Counted from the stretch's first letter, positions 16,852 through 25,286 are shown. The stretch is 64,000 nucleotides of DNA from Paenibacillus cellulosilyticus (GCF_003182255.1 NZ_QGTQ01000003.1:186001-250000); one strand, 5' to 3'. Numbers and translations: made by a program. The notes: generated from the letters alone by a model not told the origin.

Positions 16852-17218
16852 CCTTTCTTTGCCGTGCGTAATGGAATTGTACGCTTCTATTGTAGGGGAT
16901 TGTGTTAGGAAGATTCAAATGGGAGGGGCCCATGGCGAAGATAATCGTACATATCGCAGAAATTCGCTCCATTCGTGCCGAAAGTAAGTATTTTCTTTTT
17001 GAGCAACTTAATGTATGATCACCCCCTTTATTTTCCTGAGGATAACGAAAGGTATAGGCAGAGAAACTCGTGGTGCTCTGGCGGCTGGTTCGTACGCAGC
17101 AGGAAATAAAGTAGGATAACTTTTAGCTGCATAGTCAGATTGAGCAGGCATAGTATATCGATAACGGTTGCAACAGGGTAGACGAGTTCAATCATCATTT
17201 CGTGGGGGAGATGAAATT
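16852..17218. other. Intergenic region between divergent genes
   Basis: 367 bases between the leftward aminopeptidase and the rightward stalk-domain gene. It must hold both promoters. On the minus strand it contains a near-perfect extended Shine-Dalgarno (17017-17029) in front of a short ORF. I see no clear sigma-A hexamer pair. Confidence 0.5.
16905..17012 (-). CDS. Candidate leader peptide upstream of the aminopeptidase
   Basis: AAAGGGGGTGATC (17029-17017, minus strand) differs by one base from the full complement of the 16S 3' end. Nine bases past its core an ATT codon opens a 35-residue frame; TTG at 17006 is in the same frame but further away. The peptide begins KLLKKKILTFGTNG and is unrecognised. 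It ends 62 bases before the aminopeptidase start, on the same strand. An ATT start is rare, so confidence is low. Confidence 0.25.
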   Translation of the reverse strand: MKLLKKKILTFGTNGANFCDMYDYLRHGPLPFESS

Positions 17219-17986
17219 ATGAAGAAGTTTATTATCGGTTTTCTTGCAGGCGGTTTGATCTTTGGTACAGCGTCAGCTTATGCGGCGGTGAAAATCAGTG
17301 TGGATTATAATCGTGTGAATACGGTCTACGTAGATGGTGTGAAGAAGACGATTACAACAACGAATAAGCCGATCTATATCGATAGTACGAACGATGGAAA
17401 GGATAATGGTGTTACATACTTCCCGAGCACGCTTCTGCCGGAGCTTGGATATCAGCCAAGCCGGAGCGGCGATACGGTCTTTTTGAACGCGGCAGGCGCA
17501 GCCTATTACCCGATTCGATTCAACGATTTTACGCCAAATTCTAATGTCATTGCGGTCGAACAAGTTAATACGACGGGCGCCTTGGCGGATGTTGTGTTCA
17601 ATGGCGCGGTGCTGATCAATAGTCAATCAGGTGCGACGTATCGAAATTACATGAAAACCGAACTGGGCACGCTTCTCAATAAAACGAAATCGCAAAGTGA
17701 ATTTACACTTAAGATCGACGAGAAATATCGTAGATTTCAAGGGACATTGTATTTGGGCAAAAGCGATCTGGGTAAGATTCCTTCCAAGCCTGTACAGCTC
17801 GAAGTCAACTTGACCGATGACAGTGGCAAATTGATCAAATATAAGACGTATACGGTTAGTAAATTGACACGCACACAGACGATTAACATACCGCTTCGCT
17901 ATATTAGCAGCATTAGCTTCAAACTATCGAATGACGGCAGTGAAACGGCAGATGCTGCTATTCTTGAGCCTGTGTTTATTAAGTAA
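17219..17986 (+). CDS. Secreted stalk-domain protein (copper amine oxidase N-terminal-like)
   Basis: 255 residues from the ATG at 17219, eight bases after GGGGGAG. A signal peptide is clear (MKKFIIGFLAGGLIFGTASAYA). The following region, with VYVDGVKK, PIYIDST and TYFPSTLLPELGY, resembles the stalk/copper-amine-oxidase N-like domains that abound in secreted Paenibacillus proteins. No catalytic motif seen. Probably extracellular or wall-associated; single gene with its own terminator. Confidence 0.75.
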   Translation: MKKFIIGFLAGGLIFGTASAYAAVKISVDYNRVNTVYVDGVKKTITTTNKPIYIDSTNDGKDNGVTYFPSTLLPELGYQPSRSGDTVFLNAAGAAYYPIRFNDFTPNSNVIAVEQVNTTGALADVVFNGAVLINSQSGATYRNYMKTELGTLLNKTKSQSEFTLKIDEKYRRFQGTLYLGKSDLGKIPSKPVQLEVNLTDDSGKLIKYKTYTVSKLTRTQTINIPLRYISSISFKLSNDGSETADAAILEPVFIK

Positions 17987-18462
17987 TGCAACGAAGGAAT
18001 GATAATGACATGCTAACGGAATAAGGAGGCTGCGATCGTTGCACTGGCTGGTGCAGTGGTCGCGGCTTTTTTTTTGAATCGGAGCTAAATGTTTATTCCA
18101 TTCGGGAAAGTACTCACTTGTTGATTAGCGCTTCGATAAACGGCTCATCAACAGGAGTAGATGTTCCTCGGCAAGCTCTAGCAGTGTGAAGCTTCTGTCT
18201 TCGATCTGGGAAGTAAGCCTAGCTGCTTCTTGTTTGGCGAGGTTATATAACGGTTCATTAATGGACTGATTGGATAGATCTTGCCGGAGCGGGTGGTTTT
18301 TTTATAGAGGCAGAAGTACGAGAACTAATGCTCGAGCGAGTGTCGGATTCACTCCATCATCTGCAGCCCACAAGAGGTCAACATCTAGAAGTGTTCGAGC
18401 GGATGATGGAGTGGTTGCGTGTGGGTGGAGATATAGGCGTATAAAAAGGTACTGGCGCCGCT
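17987..18462. other. Intergenic region with terminator and decayed-looking sequence
   Basis: 476 bases. It holds the terminator at 18028-18075. A minus-strand frame is open from stop to stop (18125-18301) without a normal start codon; it encodes a helical peptide including LYNLAKQEAARLTSQIEDRS and may be a gene remnant. An inverted repeat also occurs (CACTCCATCATC at 18350-18361, complement at 18402-18413). Nothing here is clearly a functional gene. Confidence 0.4.
18028..18075 (+). terminator. Terminator after stalk-domain gene
   Basis: GC-rich imperfect stem (GGCTGCGATC with GGTCGCGGC, inner CACTG/CAGTG) followed by nine T residues. Confidence 0.75.
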
Positions 18463-19689
18463 TTATCGGTTTTCTCGTCCGTGATTACCTGCAGCAACTT
18501 CGGGCAGCGTATGCTCAACTTCCAGCCCATAATCAAGGCAAAGTGCATGTAACCCGCCAAAGTAGCCTTGTCCAATCGGATTGAATTTCCATTCCGATTG
18601 ATAGCGGTATAGTTCACCTATTATGATAGCGGTTTGTTTGGTCAGTTCTTCTCCAAAATTGAAATAAGCGATTTCTTGATGTGCTGATGGATGGATCAAA
18701 CGAATCATGATTTCAGATACTTGATCGAAACAATGATTCCGTTCCTCATCCTCATAGATCGACAGTGCGAATGCTAACCGTTGGACATGCAGATCCATTC
18801 GGTTGAAATCAATTTGAAAGTGCGCCTTATTCGTATTGATTTTGGTATAAACAACTGACCCACTGCGATGATCAGGATTTCCATAGAAAATGCAGTCGCC
18901 GTCCTGTTCGCATGTCCCATTCAGATGGAGTAAGAATGAAGAAGCATCAATATCCATGTCAGGGTTTAGCAAATTCCATTCGACCTCTACTAGAAGACGA
19001 TTGTTCGGGTTGGAGATACCTATTTTTTGGCCACGTATAAGGTGAGTTCCCGAATGACGTGGTGCCGGGGCAGATTCTGAAGAGACAGTTTTCTTGGCTT
19101 TTTTGGCCGATGGCGCTGAGAACGGAGTATAACCGCCATTATACAGCTTTCCGATTTTAAATCCGAAAGATGAGGATAGCGTTCTTGGACTATCGGCATG
19201 ATGCATGGATAATAATTTCATCAGAAGCAAGGCACATGCATTGGCATCATCAAGGGCATTATGGTGATTCAAGGGTATGTTATTGATTTCCGCTAAGTCA
19301 TTGAGCCGATAAGATGGCAGATCCGGGGTTAGCCTCTTGCTAAGCTGATACGTACAGTAATATTCCAAATTCGGGTATTCGATATAGCCGTTGTCTAAAC
19401 AGTAACGTAAGACACTCATGTCAAAGGACGCGTTATGAGCAACGATTGGTTTTCCTTCAATCTTTTCTCGAATGCGCGGCCATAATTCCACGAAGCTTGG
19501 CATGTCTCTGACCATTGCAGGCGTTATGCCATGAATACCGATATTGACGGCATCAAACGGTTGTAAGGGATTGATTAGCCAGTGAATCTTATTAACAATT
19601 TTACCACCTTGAACCTCAACAAGACCGATGGAACAAGCGCTTGAGCGATTTGAATTGGCAGTTTCAAAATCTATGGCAATGAAGTCCAT
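18463..19689 (-). CDS. Fusion of DEDDh 3'-5' exonuclease and TerD-like domain
   Basis: 408 residues. Residues 1-180 are an exonuclease of the DnaQ type: AIDFET (D7, E9), AHNASFD in the middle and HNALDDA carrying the final His-Asp pair. After a lysine/serine linker, about residues 225-390 match the TerD/TerE fold of tellurite-stress proteins: LLVEVEWN, DIDASSFLLHLNG, GSVVYTKINTN, FALSIYEDEE and ELYRYQSEWKFNPIGQGY. TerD domains bind calcium and occur in stress and defence systems. It may link nucleic-acid trimming to that response; stand-alone gene, role inferred. Confidence 0.88.
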   Translation of the reverse strand: MDFIAIDFETANSNRSSACSIGLVEVQGGKIVNKIHWLINPLQPFDAVNIGIHGITPAMVRDMPSFVELWPRIREKIEGKPIVAHNASFDMSVLRYCLDNGYIEYPNLEYYCTYQLSKRLTPDLPSYRLNDLAEINNIPLNHHNALDDANACALLLMKLLSMHHADSPRTLSSSFGFKIGKLYNGGYTPFSAPSAKKAKKTVSSESAPAPRHSGTHLIRGQKIGISNPNNRLLVEVEWNLLNPDMDIDASSFLLHLNGTCEQDGDCIFYGNPDHRSGSVVYTKINTNKAHFQIDFNRMDLHVQRLAFALSIYEDEERNHCFDQVSEIMIRLIHPSAHQEIAYFNFGEELTKQTAIIIGELYRYQSEWKFNPIGQGYFGGLHALCLDYGLEVEHTLPEVAAGNHGRENR

Positions 19690-19817
19690 ATCCTTTGGTT
19701 CCTCCGAAACGATTATATTAAGAAAATATCAATTATATCATGACTAGGAATGGCAAGGGAGGATCCTTGTAGGAAGTGCGGGGATTTTGTTCTTCTAAAT
19801 GAGGATAAACGCCTCTC

Positions 19818-19857
19818 ACAAAAAGCCAACCAGCAATCGCTGGTTGGCCTTTTTTTG
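19818..19857. terminator. Bidirectional terminator
   Basis: AGCCAACCAGC/GCTGGTTGGCT stem with a 4-base loop, T-run on the plus side and AAAAA (T on the minus strand) on the other. It lies just past the lipoprotein gene, which is transcribed leftward. Confidence 0.8.
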
Positions 19858-19892
19858 TACTGTCACATTGTCCGGTTATCTATTCACGTCTA

Positions 19893-20741
19893 CTACTTCT
19901 CATCCGAAGGCTCCTGCAATGCTCCGAACAGTCCCGTGATCGTTTCGGCCATATGACTTGCTGACTTCAGCTGTGCCTCTTCTACACGGAATACTCCGCT
20001 GCTCTCTCCGTGCTCCTGGAAGGCCAAGCCGAGCCATTCATAATCGTCCGAAGCGGAATTCTTCTTGAAAGCAATCAGATTAGGCGAGATCAACGATCTC
20101 TCCGTAATCTCAGGCATGTCCTGTGCAGGGAAGCCCTGTTCGTCTGCCCATTGTTTAAGCGATGGGAAGTAAGAGCCGATATTGCCGATCAAGCAGCCCT
20201 GACAGCCCCCGTTGTCAAAATATTGGACGAACTGCTTGTCATCCTCCGGGTCCACAAGCTGAATACTTGTCGAGCCGTTTGCACCAACATCTGCTGATTG
20301 AACGATCCATTCTTTGGGCGCAAGCAGAAGAACACCGTTAATCCCGTATCCTTGATTCATCCAATAAACGGCCAACTTATCTTTCAAGTCAGATGGAATT
20401 GCGTAATCGATGTCAGCCAAAGGCTGCGCTGGAACGAGCGATCGTGGATGCTCGGGATCATCATCGAAGGCATATTGACCTTGGATACAACGCAAAGGCA
20501 ATGGCTGCAACTGGTCGTCTTGCCCGACTTGAACCGTACCGCATTCCGTGATTCGACTGACGGTTGCAGTTTCTGTTTGATCCGTTTGTTCAACTTCCTT
20601 CTCTCCAGGTTCACCTTGATTGGTCTTAGAGATGGCTGGCGTTGGCGTTTCGTTAGTATCAGTTGCTGTCTTTGATGTACATCCCGTTACGTTTAATGAA
20701 AACAATGCTAATAGTACGATAATTGTGTTCGTGAATCGCAT
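19893..20741 (-). CDS. Lipoprotein, DUF4850-like
   Basis: 282 residues. A lipoprotein signal ends in LNVTGC, so the mature protein is lipid-anchored outside the membrane. A Thr/Glu-rich spacer (about 25-60) follows. The folded part holds LLLAPKEWIVQSADVGANGS and a NGGCQGCLIG disulphide-like pair, which resemble DUF4850 proteins of Bacillales. Function unknown. Transcribed alone. Confidence 0.65.
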   Translation of the reverse strand: MRFTNTIIVLLALFSLNVTGCTSKTATDTNETPTPAISKTNQGEPGEKEVEQTDQTETATVSRITECGTVQVGQDDQLQPLPLRCIQGQYAFDDDPEHPRSLVPAQPLADIDYAIPSDLKDKLAVYWMNQGYGINGVLLLAPKEWIVQSADVGANGSTSIQLVDPEDDKQFVQYFDNGGCQGCLIGNIGSYFPSLKQWADEQGFPAQDMPEITERSLISPNLIAFKKNSASDDYEWLGLAFQEHGESSGVFRVEEAQLKSASHMAETITGLFGALQEPSDEK

Positions 20742-20850
20742 AACTATGCTCCTTTATGTAGGTTATCTGACTTAGTCAACAATAAAGACGAAACCTTACC
20801 CATAAGGTTGCAGCTCGTTCCAAAATATTACTGAAGTGAAACAAATGATG

Positions 20851-20879
20851 TTGACAGTTCCAGTTATTTCTACTACTAT
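20851..20879 (+). promoter_or_regulatory. Sigma-A promoter of the carbonic anhydrase gene
   Basis: TTGACA (20851-20856), 17-base spacer, TACTAT (20874-20879), about 50 bases before the GTG start at 20928. Confidence 0.75.
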
Positions 20880-20927
20880 AATTCATAGTAATTATATTGG
20901 AATAATATAATTAGGAGGATGAGAAGT

Positions 20928-21524
20928 GTGAGCGATGTATTGAAAGAGGTATTGGCTGCAAATGAAACGTATGCCGAATCTTTCGGCGAGAAGTCTGCAT
21001 TGACGATTCCGCCAGCTCGACGATTTGCCGTTCTCACATGCATGGACGCTAGATTGGATCCAGCGAAGTTTGCAGGGTTAGCCGAAGGTGACGCTCATGT
21101 GATCCGCAATGCAGGTGGACGTGCCAGCGATGATGCAATTCGCTCTCTTGTTATCTCTTATAAACTCCTTGGAACGAAAGAGTGGTTCGTCATCCATCAT
21201 ACGGACTGCGGCATGGAAACATTCACGAACGAAACGATTCGCGGCCTGCTCGAGAACAGCCTTGAAACTGCGCAATTGACGGAGCAGGGGTGGAAAGATG
21301 TAGGGCAAGGACCAGGCTCCAGAGCGGCTCGTTACATCGAATTTCTGACATTTAATAACTTGGAACAGAGCGTTGTAGACGACGTTGAACGTATTCGTAA
21401 TCATCCGCTGGTACCGCACGAGATTCCGATTTATGGTTATATCTATGACGTGAGAAGCGGTCGATTGATCGAAGTGCCGGAGGCAACGCGAGTCGGAAGC
21501 GCAGCGGCGACTGCTCATGTATAA
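20928..21524 (+). CDS. Beta-carbonic anhydrase
   Basis: 198 residues. GTG at 20928 is chosen because AGGAGG lies nine bases before it, while the ATG at 20919 touches the ribosome site. Zinc ligands and dyad are in place: C38, D40 and R42 in TCMDAR, then H91 and C94 in HHTDCG. The enzyme interconverts CO2 and bicarbonate in the cytoplasm. The short C-terminus without extra helices matches the small bacterial subfamily. Monocistronic with promoter and terminator. Confidence 0.93.
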   Translation: MSDVLKEVLAANETYAESFGEKSALTIPPARRFAVLTCMDARLDPAKFAGLAEGDAHVIRNAGGRASDDAIRSLVISYKLLGTKEWFVIHHTDCGMETFTNETIRGLLENSLETAQLTEQGWKDVGQGPGSRAARYIEFLTFNNLEQSVVDDVERIRNHPLVPHEIPIYGYIYDVRSGRLIEVPEATRVGSAAATAHV

Positions 21525-21547
21525 ATGATAGGTTATGATAAAGTGCG

Positions 21548-21583
21548 GGAAACTTTGCGCGGTTCGCAAGGTTTCTTTTTTTT
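21548..21583 (+). terminator. Terminator after carbonic anhydrase
   Basis: GAAACTTTGCG paired with CGCAAGGTTTC (one G-U pair) and a run of eight T. Confidence 0.8.
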
Positions 21584-21592
21584 ATTTTCATA

Positions 21593-21622
21593 AAGAAAGC
21601 ACCCTCGCAAGGAGAGTGCTTT
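21593..21622 (-). terminator. Terminator after DNA ligase
   Basis: AAAGCAC/GTGCTTT with an inner CTC/GAG. On the minus strand it is followed by a T-rich stretch. It lies 20 bases past the ligase stop. Confidence 0.55.
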
Positions 21623-21641
21623 ATATGCCGTATGAAGGAAT

Positions 21642-22490
21642 TCAAACGACAAAATCAACGAACTCTGGCGTACGAAGCATGCCATTTTTAGTCCAATTTC
21701 GGGTTCGTACCTGAGCTTTTAGAGGAGGCTGAATGTATACAAAGTCTCGATCCTCAGCACACTTAATCTGTTGGGCTATGCTATAGAATGCCTTGCGAGC
21801 CATTGAAGGTACAGCAAACTCAATCACGCCAACTGTTTTACCTTGATACTGTGCAAGCCAACCAAACTGGTTTTTACGGTAACCAGTCAGTTCAACATTG
21901 ACGTAAGTATAGTTAATAATTTTTAGCCAATCAGAGCTTCGCTCCCCTACATACTTTGAATCCCGTTTCTTCGCAACGATGCCTCCAAGGTTTCTTTGTT
22001 TCATAAGATCAAACAGAGCCTTCCCGTGTGCTTCAACATTTAACATAAGGCTGTAGTATGCGTTAGGCTGCATTATCTTCTGTAACAGCAGTTTTCGTTC
22101 CCACAATGGTTTAGATCGAACATCCTCACCGTTATAGTATAGGATGTCGAATACGTAATAATGAACTGGCTTAGACTGAGCATACTCACGGATTTTGGTT
22201 GATTTAGATGCTCTGAATCGCTCCATGATTAACTCGAAGTCGAACCAACCCTCTTCGTCCATCCTCGCTACTTCACCATCTAGGATAACGTCACAGTCCT
22301 TAATCACAGGCACGTTATGTAGTTCTGGATATTGTCTTGTGACCTCATGGCTATGCCTCGTGTAAAGCGTCACCTTACCCTTATTCAATGACAACAGCAA
22401 GCGATGTCCATCTATCTTGGGTTCAAATAAATATCGTTCGTCGTCAAAAGGACGTTCGATTTTTTCTAGTAACATTGGTTCAACAAACAC
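21642..22490 (-). CDS. ATP-dependent DNA ligase
   Basis: 282 residues from the GTG at 22490, which has GGAGGTG seven bases upstream; longer starts run into the regulatory palindrome and are rejected. The adenylation lysine motif is EPKIDGHR, followed by LDGEVAR, FDIL and GGIVAKKRDSKY, with SDWLKI as motif V and a C-terminal OB-like domain. It is the minimal adenylation-plus-OB form found in sporeformers and their phages, used in break repair. Divergent from the SASP gene, which hints at DNA repair in spores or at germination. Confidence 0.9.
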   Translation of the reverse strand: MFVEPMLLEKIERPFDDERYLFEPKIDGHRLLLSLNKGKVTLYTRHSHEVTRQYPELHNVPVIKDCDVILDGEVARMDEEGWFDFELIMERFRASKSTKIREYAQSKPVHYYVFDILYYNGEDVRSKPLWERKLLLQKIMQPNAYYSLMLNVEAHGKALFDLMKQRNLGGIVAKKRDSKYVGERSSDWLKIINYTYVNVELTGYRKNQFGWLAQYQGKTVGVIEFAVPSMARKAFYSIAQQIKCAEDRDFVYIQPPLKAQVRTRNWTKNGMLRTPEFVDFVV

Positions 22491-22504
22491 AATGCTACAC
22501 CTCC

Positions 22505-22532
22505 GTATATCATTGGTGATATACAATTGTAT
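22505..22532. promoter_or_regulatory. Palindromes in the ligase/SASP intergenic region
   Basis: GTATATCA-TTGG-TGATATAC is a perfect inverted repeat (22505-22524), overlapped by ATACAATTGTAT (22521-22532). They lie just upstream of the ligase ribosome site, where a repressor could block transcription. The cognate protein is unknown. Confidence 0.45.
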
Positions 22533-22566
22533 CATGTTATATTCGTAAAATAATTCTGAAACGAAT

Positions 22567-22596
22567 GCATATATATCCAACTCATACCACAAATTA
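22567..22596 (+). promoter_or_regulatory. Possible sigma-G promoter of the SASP gene
   Basis: GCATA (22567-22571), 18 bases, CAAATTA (22590-22596) resembles the forespore sigma-G pattern expected for SASP genes; the -10 is imperfect. Confidence 0.3.
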
Positions 22597-22630
22597 TTAC
22601 CGTAAGAATACTTCTAAGGAGTTGACATAT

Positions 22631-22837
22631 ATGGCTAGAAACAATCAACTGGTTGTTCCAGGAGCTAAAGCGGCGCTGAGCAAAATGAAAGTGGAGATTG
22701 CACAGGAATATGGAATCGCTTTTACGCCTGATGGTTACAATGGAAACTTAATAACTCGTGACGCTGGTACGATTGGTGGCAATATTACGAGAAGACTTGT
22801 TCAGATGGCTGAACAATCTTTGGGTGGACGGATGTAA
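22631..22837 (+). CDS. Alpha/beta-type small acid-soluble spore protein
   Basis: 68 residues, ATG behind AAGGAG. Contains the hallmark segments KMKVEIAQEYG, which holds the site cut by germination protease GPR, and NGNLITRDAGTIGGNITRRLV, the DNA-binding region. These proteins coat DNA in the forespore and protect it from UV and heat, then serve as amino-acid store at germination. It is the last host gene before the prophage. Confidence 0.96.
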   Translation: MARNNQLVVPGAKAALSKMKVEIAQEYGIAFTPDGYNGNLITRDAGTIGGNITRRLVQMAEQSLGGRM

Positions 22838-22856
22838 TAAGCAGGAGAGATTGAGC

Positions 22857-22886
22857 AGACCCCGTCATTTAATGGCGGGGCTTTTC
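22857..22886 (+). terminator. Terminator after SASP
   Basis: ACCCCG and CGGGGCT form the base of a stem with a short AT-rich top, followed by TTTT. Confidence 0.7.
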
Positions 22887-22893
22887 AGATTAA

Positions 22894-22932
22894 TATAAAA
22901 AAATCGACCCCCGCTTTTCAGCGAGGGTCTTT
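22894..22932 (-). terminator. Terminator for the leftward integrase transcript
   Basis: GACCCTCGCT with AGCGGGGGTC on the minus strand, followed by seven T. It lies downstream of the integrase stop, so it either belongs to the phage or marks the host side of the junction. Confidence 0.7.
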
Positions 22933-23048
22933 CATGGGAGAGGAGAACGAATACTTATGGTACAGATGTGGATGCCGCGTCGTTATTGGGTTTTGTAAGT
23001 CAGCAGTAGTGCTCAAAGTAGTCGAAAAGAGTGGGCTTTTGCGAATTT

Positions 23049-23070
23049 GGTCGACAATCGGTCGACAATC
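23049..23070. repeat. Tandem 11-bp direct repeat near the left prophage end
   Basis: GGTCGACAATC occurs twice without spacer, 20 bases before the integrase stop codon. This is where attL is expected; the repeats could be recombinase-binding sites. The core cannot be fixed without the right end. Confidence 0.4.
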
Positions 23071-23089
23071 GGGTGGACAGCGATCACTT

Positions 23090-24265
23090 TTAAATATCGT
23101 CGAATACAGACGCAGCTGCCTGATCCACGCTCTCAAAAATATGTCCGTAGATCTCGAGCATTTTTATATTGGAATGCCCAAGGCGCTTGGCAATTGCTTC
23201 TGAGTGTATCTTCTTGTATATCATCCATGATGCTGATGTATGTCTCAAATCATGCAGACGTATAGGTTTCAAATTGTATCTTCGATGAAAGTCAATCCAC
23301 TTCTTAGTAAACCAACCGGGTGAATAAGGTTTACCATCAGGATGGCAAAATACATACGAGTATTTACCGCCTTCCCATTGGTCATCTAGCTCACTTAACT
23401 CATCAGCACGCAACTCCTGAAGTGCCTGAAGTTCGGTAATTAATGTTTCGGATAGCGCTATTCTTCGCGACTTCTTATTCTTTGGAGGTTTTCGTAACGG
23501 CTCTCCGTCCTTGAATTTAGGAATTGTGTCATCAATATATAAGTGCTTGGCTTCAAAGTTTATCCTGGACCATTCTAGACCGGCTATTTCAGCTCGGCGC
23601 ATCCCTGTAGTAAACGCAAGCGTTATGAGCGCCCTTATTTGAGCGGATTCATATTCTAATGCATCGAATAGCAGTTTGATTTCTTCCTCATTATAAACTT
23701 CCATCTGCTTGATATCGTCTTCCTTCGGCTTTTTAACTCCGACCATCGGATTATCCGTAATTACTTTCCATTCCTCAGCCTTCGAAAATATGCTTTTAAG
23801 CACGCGATAATTATAGACAAGTGACGCAGACTTTAGTGGTCCCTTCCCGTCCAACCGGGCATGTGGCTTACGTAAAGAGTCCATGAATGCCAAAATATGC
23901 ATTGTATTGATATTGTCCATTTGCATATGACCGAAGTGAGGTGAGATTCTTGCATTTGTATGGAATAAATAACTATCGATCGTTTTCTCTTCGAGCTCAA
24001 CCAGGACGAAATTTTTCTTCCATTCTTCAATAAAACTCGCGAAGCTCATTTTACCTGGCGTGATGTATACACCAGTTTCAACCGATATTTGAAACTTAGT
24101 TAGTTCGGTATTTAGATATTCTTCTAGTCGTTTAGGGGCTCGTAAGAGTGCGGGATCTTTAACTCGAATGGTCTTGGTTTTCCTAATGCGATTCCCTTTG
24201 GCATCATACCCAAGTTCGGCTGTAAGCAGCCAAGAATTTTCTCCTCTTCTTCGTTTATTAGGCAA
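23090..24265 (-). CDS. Prophage tyrosine-type integrase
   Basis: 391 residues, TTG start nine bases after AGGAGG. It has an N-terminal arm-binding region, a core-binding SAM-like domain (about 70-170) and a catalytic domain: Arg in FTTGMRRAEI, the HxxR box in HDLRHTSASW, LGHS, and the nucleophile Tyr in MLEIYGHIF. It inserts and, with an excisionase, removes the phage at the att sites. Its position at the very left end is usual for this phage type. Confidence 0.95.
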   Translation of the reverse strand: MPNKRRRGENSWLLTAELGYDAKGNRIRKTKTIRVKDPALLRAPKRLEEYLNTELTKFQISVETGVYITPGKMSFASFIEEWKKNFVLVELEEKTIDSYLFHTNARISPHFGHMQMDNINTMHILAFMDSLRKPHARLDGKGPLKSASLVYNYRVLKSIFSKAEEWKVITDNPMVGVKKPKEDDIKQMEVYNEEEIKLLFDALEYESAQIRALITLAFTTGMRRAEIAGLEWSRINFEAKHLYIDDTIPKFKDGEPLRKPPKNKKSRRIALSETLITELQALQELRADELSELDDQWEGGKYSYVFCHPDGKPYSPGWFTKKWIDFHRRYNLKPIRLHDLRHTSASWMIYKKIHSEAIAKRLGHSNIKMLEIYGHIFESVDQAAASVFDDI

Positions 24266-24304
24266 TGTTTAGCACCTCCTGATTGATTGTGTACTGATGT
24301 GAAA

Positions 24305-25225
24305 TCACCAGTCGTACTGTAATCTAACGGTTCTTTGCAGTGCATATTCGATATCTACAATTCGTATTTGTAAGTAATCAATATCATGAGCAGGAAAGGG
24401 CAACTTCATATCATCTAGAAATTTCATCACGACGGCCATTCGCACACCAATCAAATTGGGATCTGAGGGGTGCAGTACGTACGCTGAAGCAGGAACCTGA
24501 AATGAGAGTGCATCTAGTCCCTGCAGATCCGCTGAAGTTTGTTGATATCTGCTGAGGGTACTTATATAAAGAGTTGAATCCCAATCATACTGATGTACTC
24601 TAATAAGCAGGGAAGAAGGCCGGTCATCTTGTAAAACTATAACAGTCCGATCGTCCACATTAGTTTGTTTAAAAGAAGTTAGCTCGGGAGGAGACCAAGA
24701 TGCTCTCTGCAATTGGGCTGCACTTCGTGTGTGATTTATTCGATGAAGCATTTGTGTGATTCGACGTTCGACAAGCTTGTATGGTAACAGGAATGATTCT
24801 GTCAATATTCTAAGAAAGTTAGATTGAGTTGCATAGGGTGTAAATTCTTCAAGTAAGTATGCAGGCATGGATGCATACAGTTGAAACGCTTCTGCTTGTG
24901 TTTCCTGTAGTTGACGGAATAGAGGGGACATACAGGGGTCGTTTTGTAGTCCGACATGTCGAACAGGGTGACAGAGTTCGTGGAAAAAGTGCTCACGCAT
25001 CTTTTTAAGTGGCATTTGATTATTAAGAAACATAAAGCAATATTCTCCCTCATGCCATTGTGCAAAGGATGGCCCTTCATAGATTTTAACCTCAACTTCG
25101 TATATAGGAGCAACTCGATCGATCCCCAGATCAGTTGCATTAAATATCCCGGCTGCTTGGTACTTCTTACTGATCCAGCGTTCTAAATCATTTTCTCTAT
25201 ATAAGGAAATGTCAAATGTGCTCAT
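24305..25225 (-). CDS. ImmA/IrrE-type metallopeptidase, anti-repressor protease
   Basis: 306 residues. H82-E83-x-x-H86 (FFHELCH) is the zinc site, followed by the family's EAFQLYASMPAYLL. In phages and ICEBs1 such ImmA proteins cut the neighbouring repressor to start induction. The repressor gene lies immediately upstream on the same strand. Unlike ICEBs1, a terminator and a LexA-like box lie between the two genes, so this one seems to have its own SOS-controlled transcript. The C-terminal 170 residues are unassigned. Confidence 0.88.
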   Translation of the reverse strand: MSTFDISLYRENDLERWISKKYQAAGIFNATDLGIDRVAPIYEVEVKIYEGPSFAQWHEGEYCFMFLNNQMPLKKMREHFFHELCHPVRHVGLQNDPCMSPLFRQLQETQAEAFQLYASMPAYLLEEFTPYATQSNFLRILTESFLLPYKLVERRITQMLHRINHTRSAAQLQRASWSPPELTSFKQTNVDDRTVIVLQDDRPSSLLIRVHQYDWDSTLYISTLSRYQQTSADLQGLDALSFQVPASAYVLHPSDPNLIGVRMAVVMKFLDDMKLPFPAHDIDYLQIRIVDIEYALQRTVRLQYDW

Positions 25226-25240
25226 GATGCCCTCCGAAAA

Positions 25241-25254
25241 CGAACGTGTGTTCT
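25241..25254. promoter_or_regulatory. LexA (SOS) box in front of the ImmA gene
   Basis: CGAACGTGTGTTCT matches the Bacillus SOS box CGAACRNRYGTTYC at 13 of 14 positions. It lies 16 bases before the ImmA start codon, next to the ribosome site CGGAGGG. Confidence 0.75.
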
Positions 25255-25265
25255 AGTTTATGTTG

Positions 25266-25286
25266 AAAAGAAAACCCCAGAGGGGT
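25266..25286 (-). terminator. Short terminator after the repressor gene
   Basis: ACCCC-TCT-GGGGT stem on the minus strand followed by TTTTCTTTT, directly past the repressor stop. It would uncouple ImmA from repressor transcription. Confidence 0.55.

Noticed and set aside
16932-17018. 28-residue plus-strand ORF behind GGGAGGGG
   Set aside because: Spacing to the ATG is too short and the peptide has no recognisable feature; the opposite strand has the better ribosome site.
22934-23203. 89-codon plus-strand frame spanning the prophage junction
   Set aside because: No ribosome site, mostly antisense to the integrase gene, and the peptide shows no coding character.
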